A stretch of 64,000 nucleotides of DNA from Chloroflexota bacterium. GTDB lineage: Bacteria > Chloroflexota > Anaerolineae > Anaerolineales > Villigracilaceae. The DNA is taken from NCBI GenBank assembly GCA_016234485.1, contig JACRBL010000055.1:62001-126000 (forward strand), written 5' to 3'. Shown one piece after another: positions 60,359 to 64,000 of this stretch. The position numbers and the translations under genes are program-made. Numbering within the stretch: position 1 is the first letter of the stretch; the number at the start of each line of letters is the position of its first letter. The notes beneath the pieces were generated by a model. It was not told the origin of the DNA, made no database searches, and saw nothing but the letters and a program-made list of their open reading frames with translations.

Positions 60359-61027
60359 ATGAAGCGCGAAGCATATTTCACAGTGGAAACCATTGTTTCC
60401 AAATCTCGCGAGATGCTGGATGCCCTCTCCTCTCTGAGCTCCCGTCACGCCGACATTACCTTCCGTCGCGAGCGTTCTGCCCTCCTCGTGCTAGATATGC
60501 AGGAATACTTTCTCCGTCCCGCCTCCCACGCCTTCATCCCCAGCGCGCTCGCCATCCTCCCCAATCTCCAATTACTAATCTCTAATTATCGCTCATCCAA
60601 TCTCCTCATCATCTTCACGCGCCACGTCAACACCAACGCCGACGCGGCCATGATGTCGCGCTGGTGGCGAGACGTGATCCGCGCCGATGCGCTTGATTCC
60701 GTCATCAGCCCCGCGCTGGATTCATCCGCGGGCATCACCATCGAAAAGTCACAATATGATGCGTTTTATAAAACATCGCTGGAAGAGGTTTTACGAAGCA
60801 GGGGAGTGGAACAGGTCGTGATCACAGGCGTGATGACTCACCTATGTTGTGAAACCACCGCCCGCTCCGCGTTCGTGCGCGGCTTCGAAGTCTTCTTCTG
60901 CGTGGACGGAACCGCGACTTACACGGAGGCGTTCCATCGCGCCAGCCTCTTGAATCTTTCGCATGGATTTGCTGTCCCTGTTTTGAGCGCCGATGTAGCG
61001 ATGACTTCAGTCGTACCCAGCGGCTGA
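60359..61027 (+). CDS. Isochorismatase-like cysteine hydrolase
   Basis: A 222-residue hydrolase of the isochorismatase fold. The catalytic triad is Asp in LVLDMQEYF, Lys in TIEKSQYDAFY and Cys in GVMTHLCCETTARSAF. The substrate cannot be assigned. Residues about 68-76 (NLQLLISNY) are encoded by four tandem heptamers at 60561-60588. The start overlaps the end of the DUF3786 gene region with no gap. Confidence 0.88.
   Translation: MKREAYFTVETIVSKSREMLDALSSLSSRHADITFRRERSALLVLDMQEYFLRPASHAFIPSALAILPNLQLLISNYRSSNLLIIFTRHVNTNADAAMMSRWWRDVIRADALDSVISPALDSSAGITIEKSQYDAFYKTSLEEVLRSRGVEQVVITGVMTHLCCETTARSAFVRGFEVFFCVDGTATYTEAFHRASLLNLSHGFAVPVLSADVAMTSVVPSG
60561..60588. repeat. Heptamer word repeat inside the hydrolase gene
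   Basis: Units CCAATCT, CCAATTA, CTAATCT, CTAATTA. They are translated in frame. Confidence 0.7.
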
Positions 61028-61088
61028 AGCACGGGAATATCTTCAGATTAAACATAGACTTCGTGTAGTCAGTGTAGCGCAACGTAAA

Positions 61089-62039
61089 ATGCCTATAACT
61101 CATTCAACCCAAAATAATGAAGATCGGCCAATCATTATTGGCGGCGGACCCGCAGGGATGACTTGCGCGCTTCAATTGCACCGCTACGGATTGAAACCCA
61201 TTCTCCTCGAAAAGCGCGAACTGGGCGGTCTGCTCTGGAACGCCAATCTCGTGGAAAACTATCCTGGCTTTCCCAACGGCGTACGCGGCGAGAAGTTGAT
61301 CGCGTTGATGAAAAAACAAATCGAGCGTATCGGCGTCGAAGTAAAAAGGGAGGAGGTCACGCGCATAGATTGGAAGGAAAATCATTTTGAAATCACCACG
61401 AAGTATCGCGAAGCATCCCCGTGGGACGCAATACGTAATACGCAATACTTAATCCTCGCCACAGGAACCAAATCCCGCCCACTACCGGATACAATTTCGC
61501 CAGAAGCCTCGAAGCGCGTTTTTACTGAAGTGTGGCCGTTGGCGGAAGTGACCGACAAACAAATCGTCATCGTCGGCGCGGGGGACGCGGCGTTCGATTA
61601 CGCAATCAACCTTGTAAAAAAGAGGAATTTTGTCACTATTCTCAATCGTGGAGAAACTGTAAAATGCCTCCCGTTGCTGTTTGAGCGCGCGGCGCGGGAA
61701 CCGCAAATTCAATACTTTGCCAAAACCAACGTCTCGCAAATAGCGTTTGTCAAAAGTCGAAAGTCAAAAGTCACACGACCTTCGACTTTTGACTTTCGAC
61801 TGAGGATTGACTGCGAGACAGAAACATTCGAAGCCGACTATGTTCTATACGCGATCGGCCGAGTCCCGAATGTGGATTATTTGTCCGAGGAAATTTGTCG
61901 GCGCGAAAATGAGTTGGTGGAAGCTGGCCATTTGTATTTTATTGGCGACGTGAAAAACGATCTCTTTCGGCAGGTTGCTATTGCGGCTGGCGATGGGTTG
62001 CGAGCGGCAATGGAAATTTTCTCAAGGATGACAAAATGA
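61089..62039 (+). CDS. FAD-dependent NAD(P)H oxidoreductase, thioredoxin-reductase-like without CxxC
   Basis: A 316-residue flavoprotein of the thioredoxin reductase fold: FAD site IIIGGGPAGMTCALQLHRYG, NAD(P) site VIVGAGDAAFDYAINLVKK and the C-terminal FIGDVKNDLFRQVAIAAGDG. The redox-active CxxC is missing, so it may be a ferredoxin/flavodoxin-NADP reductase or a related enzyme rather than a true thioredoxin reductase. Two stretches are encoded by word repeats (61426-61453 and 61753-61801), which add in-frame segments. It overlaps the next gene by 4 bases. Confidence 0.85.
   Translation: MPITHSTQNNEDRPIIIGGGPAGMTCALQLHRYGLKPILLEKRELGGLLWNANLVENYPGFPNGVRGEKLIALMKKQIERIGVEVKREEVTRIDWKENHFEITTKYREASPWDAIRNTQYLILATGTKSRPLPDTISPEASKRVFTEVWPLAEVTDKQIVIVGAGDAAFDYAINLVKKRNFVTILNRGETVKCLPLLFERAAREPQIQYFAKTNVSQIAFVKSRKSKVTRPSTFDFRLRIDCETETFEADYVLYAIGRVPNVDYLSEEICRRENELVEAGHLYFIGDVKNDLFRQVAIAAGDGLRAAMEIFSRMTK
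61426..61453. repeat. Heptamer word repeat inside the FAD reductase gene, word ACGCAAT
   Basis: Units ACGCAAT, ACGTAAT, ACGCAAT, ACTTAAT. The reverse complement is the TTGCGTA word of the acs gaps and of rlmN. Confidence 0.7.
61753..61801. repeat. Heptamer word hairpin inside the FAD reductase gene, word AAAGTCG
   Basis: Units AAAGTCG, AAAGTCA, AAAGTCA, then CACGACC, then TTCGACT, TTTGACT, TTCGACT: a two-armed hairpin, translated in frame as the stretch KSRKSKVTRPSTFDFRLR. Confidence 0.8.
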
Positions 62040-62998
62040 AAATCTTAGCGACGACAGGCAATTCCGATTTGGCAACTGTATATATGGCCGATATGGGCGA
62101 TGGGCGGTTGATCGAATTTGTGGAGGCCTGCCAGCCTCCGTATGGACGCGACGAGAGGTGGATTTTGATGGTCTCCACGTTATACGGCTGTCCCGTCAAA
62201 TGCCTGTTCTGCGACGCGGGCGGGGGCTATCAGGGCAAGCCGACCGCCGACGAAATTTTGCAACAAATTGATTACATGGTGGATGAGTGGTTCCCCAACG
62301 GCGTAGTGGGCGCGTCGAAATTTAAAATTCAATTCGCGCGCATGGGCGAGCCTTCGTTGAACATGGCCGTGCTGGACGCGCTCGAACGCCTGCCGAATCG
62401 CTACGGAACCGCGCGACTGATGCCGTCCATCTCGACCATCGCGCCGCTTGGCGTCGACGCGTTCTTCGAACGCTTGATTGACGTGAAGGACAGGTTGTAT
62501 TCGGGCGGGCGATTCCAATTCCAATATTCGATTCACACTACCGACGTGACGCGGCGCAACGAGCTGATCCCCGTTCGCAAGTGGGACTTCGCGCGCATGG
62601 CCGCGTACGGCGAGCGCTTCCACAAGGCGGGCGACCGAAAGATCACGCTGAATTTCGCGCTGGCCGAAAATTCCCCCATCGAAGCCGACGTGTTGACGCG
62701 TTACTTTGACCCCGCGCGGTATCTCATCAAACTGACGCCCATCAACCCGACCAGCCGCGCTACCGAAAACAATCTCGACTCATTCATTGACCCCAACCGC
62801 CCCGAGACCGCCGACGCGATCACCCGTCCGTTGATGGACGCGGGCTACGATGTCATCGTCAGTATCGGCGAAGTGGAAGAAAATGAAATCGGAAGCAACT
62901 GCGGTCAATATGTGTTGAACTATCTCGAAAGCGGCGTGGCCGTCAAAGATGGCTACACTTACGAAGTCACATCGGCAGGAGAAGTCCATGCAATCTAA
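62036..62998 (+). CDS. RlmN-like radical SAM paralogue
   Basis: A 320-residue radical SAM protein with the RlmN-type cluster motif GCPVKCLFC (Cys52, Cys56, Cys59). A Cys at the position of the methyl-carrying Cys is present (Cys289 in SNCGQY, matching AAGCGQL of RlmN). The second mechanistic Cys of RlmN, seven residues before the cluster, is Met45 here. The RlmN N-terminal RNA-binding part is short. It probably does a different reaction; substrate unknown. It overlaps both neighbours by a few bases, so it is in an operon with the reductase and homoserine dehydrogenase. Confidence 0.8.
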   Translation: MKILATTGNSDLATVYMADMGDGRLIEFVEACQPPYGRDERWILMVSTLYGCPVKCLFCDAGGGYQGKPTADEILQQIDYMVDEWFPNGVVGASKFKIQFARMGEPSLNMAVLDALERLPNRYGTARLMPSISTIAPLGVDAFFERLIDVKDRLYSGGRFQFQYSIHTTDVTRRNELIPVRKWDFARMAAYGERFHKAGDRKITLNFALAENSPIEADVLTRYFDPARYLIKLTPINPTSRATENNLDSFIDPNRPETADAITRPLMDAGYDVIVSIGEVEENEIGSNCGQYVLNYLESGVAVKDGYTYEVTSAGEVHAI

Positions 62999-64000
62999 AT
63001 TGGCGTTTATCGGTTTTGGCAATGTCGCCCGAGCGCTCGCGAAATTGATCGAGCGAAAAAGCGACGGGTTGAAATCCAAATACGGCATCACCTATTCCGT
63101 CACAGGCATCGCCACGGGGCGGCACGGTTTCGCTGTGAATCCAAATGGACTTGATATAAAAGAAGCGCTCGCGCTGGTGGAGCAGGGCAAATCCATTTCC
63201 CATTTGTCGGCGCTACCCGTTGAAAATTCGCTCGATGTGATTCGCCTCTCCGCCGCAGACGTTGTCTTTGAAAATTCGCCCGTCAATTACGAAACGGGTC
63301 AACCCGCAGTTGACCACGTCCGCGCGGCGCTGAACGCGGGCGCGCACGCCATCACCGCCAACAAGGGGACGGTCGTCCACGCGTATCGCGAGCTCACCGA
63401 CCTGGCGCAATCGAAGGGCAGAAAATTCATGTTCGAGTCCACCGTGTTGGGCGGTTCGCCGATGTTTTCCACTTTCCGCGAAGCCATGCCGCTGGCCGAG
63501 TTGAAATCGTTCAAGGGCATCATCAACGCCACCACCAACATCATCCTTTCGCGAATGGAAGACGGCGAGTCGTTTGGTGATGCCGTGATGTATTGTCAGA
63601 GCATCGGCATCGCGGAGACCGATCCCTCGGGCGACGTGGATGGCTGGGACGCTTCGATCAAAGTGGCGGCGCTCGCCACCGTGCTGATGGATACCCCCAC
63701 CAAACCGCAGGACGTGGATCGCAAAGGGATTCGGGACATCACGCCCGCGATGATAATGGACGCGAAGCGCGAAAAGAAACGCTGGAAACTGGTCGCCTCC
63801 GCCGAACGGGACAGGGGCCGCGTCCTCGCGCGCGTCGCGCCAGGGTTGGTGGACGCGTCGTCGCCGCTCTACGGGATGATGGGCTCCTCATCAGGCCTGA
63901 CCTTCCGCACCGACGTCTTGCCCGATTATTCGATCACGATTTCAGAACGCGAAGGCTTGAAGGGCGGCCCAGAAGAGACAGCCTACGGATTATTCGCGGA
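62988..64000 (+). CDS. hom: Homoserine dehydrogenase, 3' partial
   Basis: At least 337 residues, running off the window. ATG at 62988 follows GGAG and overlaps the radical SAM gene by 11 bases. The N-terminal NAD(P) fold (LAFIGFGNVARALAKLI), the ANKGT motif, the catalytic-domain stretch INATTNIILSRMEDG and GIAETDPSGDVDGWDASIKVAAL are all family hallmarks. It reduces aspartate semialdehyde to homoserine for threonine and methionine synthesis. The remaining C-terminus is outside. Confidence 0.95.
   Translation, partial: MQSKLAFIGFGNVARALAKLIERKSDGLKSKYGITYSVTGIATGRHGFAVNPNGLDIKEALALVEQGKSISHLSALPVENSLDVIRLSAADVVFENSPVNYETGQPAVDHVRAALNAGAHAITANKGTVVHAYRELTDLAQSKGRKFMFESTVLGGSPMFSTFREAMPLAELKSFKGIINATTNIILSRMEDGESFGDAVMYCQSIGIAETDPSGDVDGWDASIKVAALATVLMDTPTKPQDVDRKGIRDITPAMIMDAKREKKRWKLVASAERDRGRVLARVAPGLVDASSPLYGMMGSSSGLTFRTDVLPDYSITISEREGLKGGPEETAYGLFA

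Noticed and set aside
61089..62039. Annotation as a true thioredoxin reductase
   Set aside because: The FAD and NAD(P) sites are present but no CxxC redox motif was found.

Overview
The window reads as one contiguous chromosomal piece of an anaerobic, acetogen-like bacterium, most probably a member of the Chloroflexota (Anaerolineae). This is an inference from gene content: secreted proteins with NBR1-type Ig, LysM and SCP domains, an Agl23-like membrane glycosyltransferase carrying NHL repeats, a class II (B12-dependent) ribonucleotide reductase, a proton-pumping pyrophosphatase and a bacterial-type CO dehydrogenase/acetyl-CoA synthase. Both ends cut through genes: a membrane glycosyltransferase at the left and homoserine dehydrogenase at the right. 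One tRNA gene (Leu, anticodon TAG) is present; no rRNA, prophage, transposase or CRISPR array was seen.

Layout. 1-11.5 kb: mostly minus-strand housekeeping and surface genes (Agl23-like protein, rlmN, an NBR1-Ig lipoprotein, a HAD phosphatase, a cadherin-like surface protein, clpP, trigger factor, tRNA-Leu). 11.6-24 kb: hppA with a clear sigma-70 promoter, mutS coupled to a VapBC-type toxin-antitoxin pair, an alkaline-phosphatase-fold gene with a 54-residue partner, signal peptidase I, a deoxynucleoside kinase, a RelBE/ParDE-like pair and a SpoIIE-type phosphatase. 24-34.8 kb: nrdJ/nrdR behind two NrdR boxes, a core methionine synthase of the folate-independent type, an unrecognised 420-residue protein, panB, and a sulfatase-fold membrane protein. 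34.8-42 kb: a membrane glycosyltransferase and two ABC exporters. 42-57 kb: the Wood-Ljungdahl gene cluster, all on the minus strand. 57-64 kb: SCP/LysM protein, formate/nitrite channel, RAM-domain regulator, DUF3786 protein, isochorismatase-like hydrolase, an FAD reductase, an RlmN-like radical SAM paralogue and homoserine dehydrogenase.

The Wood-Ljungdahl block in transcription order is: HMA-like small protein, acsA/cooS, acsB, then an ABC ATPase, ABC-2 permease and CBS protein, then acsD, acsC, a RACo-type corrinoid activator, a GNAT acetyltransferase, acsE and a MetV-MetF fusion, closed by a strong bidirectional terminator. It covers methylene-THF reduction, methyl transfer to the corrinoid iron-sulfur protein, its reactivation, CO2 reduction to CO and acetyl-CoA assembly. 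The nearby formate channel and the core methionine synthase (which probably takes its methyl group from the corrinoid protein) fit this metabolism. Genes for formate dehydrogenase, formyl-THF synthetase and FolD are not in the window.

The most unusual structure is a family of at least 16 short loci built from degenerate tandem words of 7 or 8 bases, often arranged as two inverted arms (a hairpin). Each locus has its own word, and the same words recur at distant loci. They fill intergenic gaps, supply or abut stop and start codons, and also lie in frame inside rlmN, mutS, the FAD reductase gene and the isochorismatase gene. I do not recognise this as a named repeat family.
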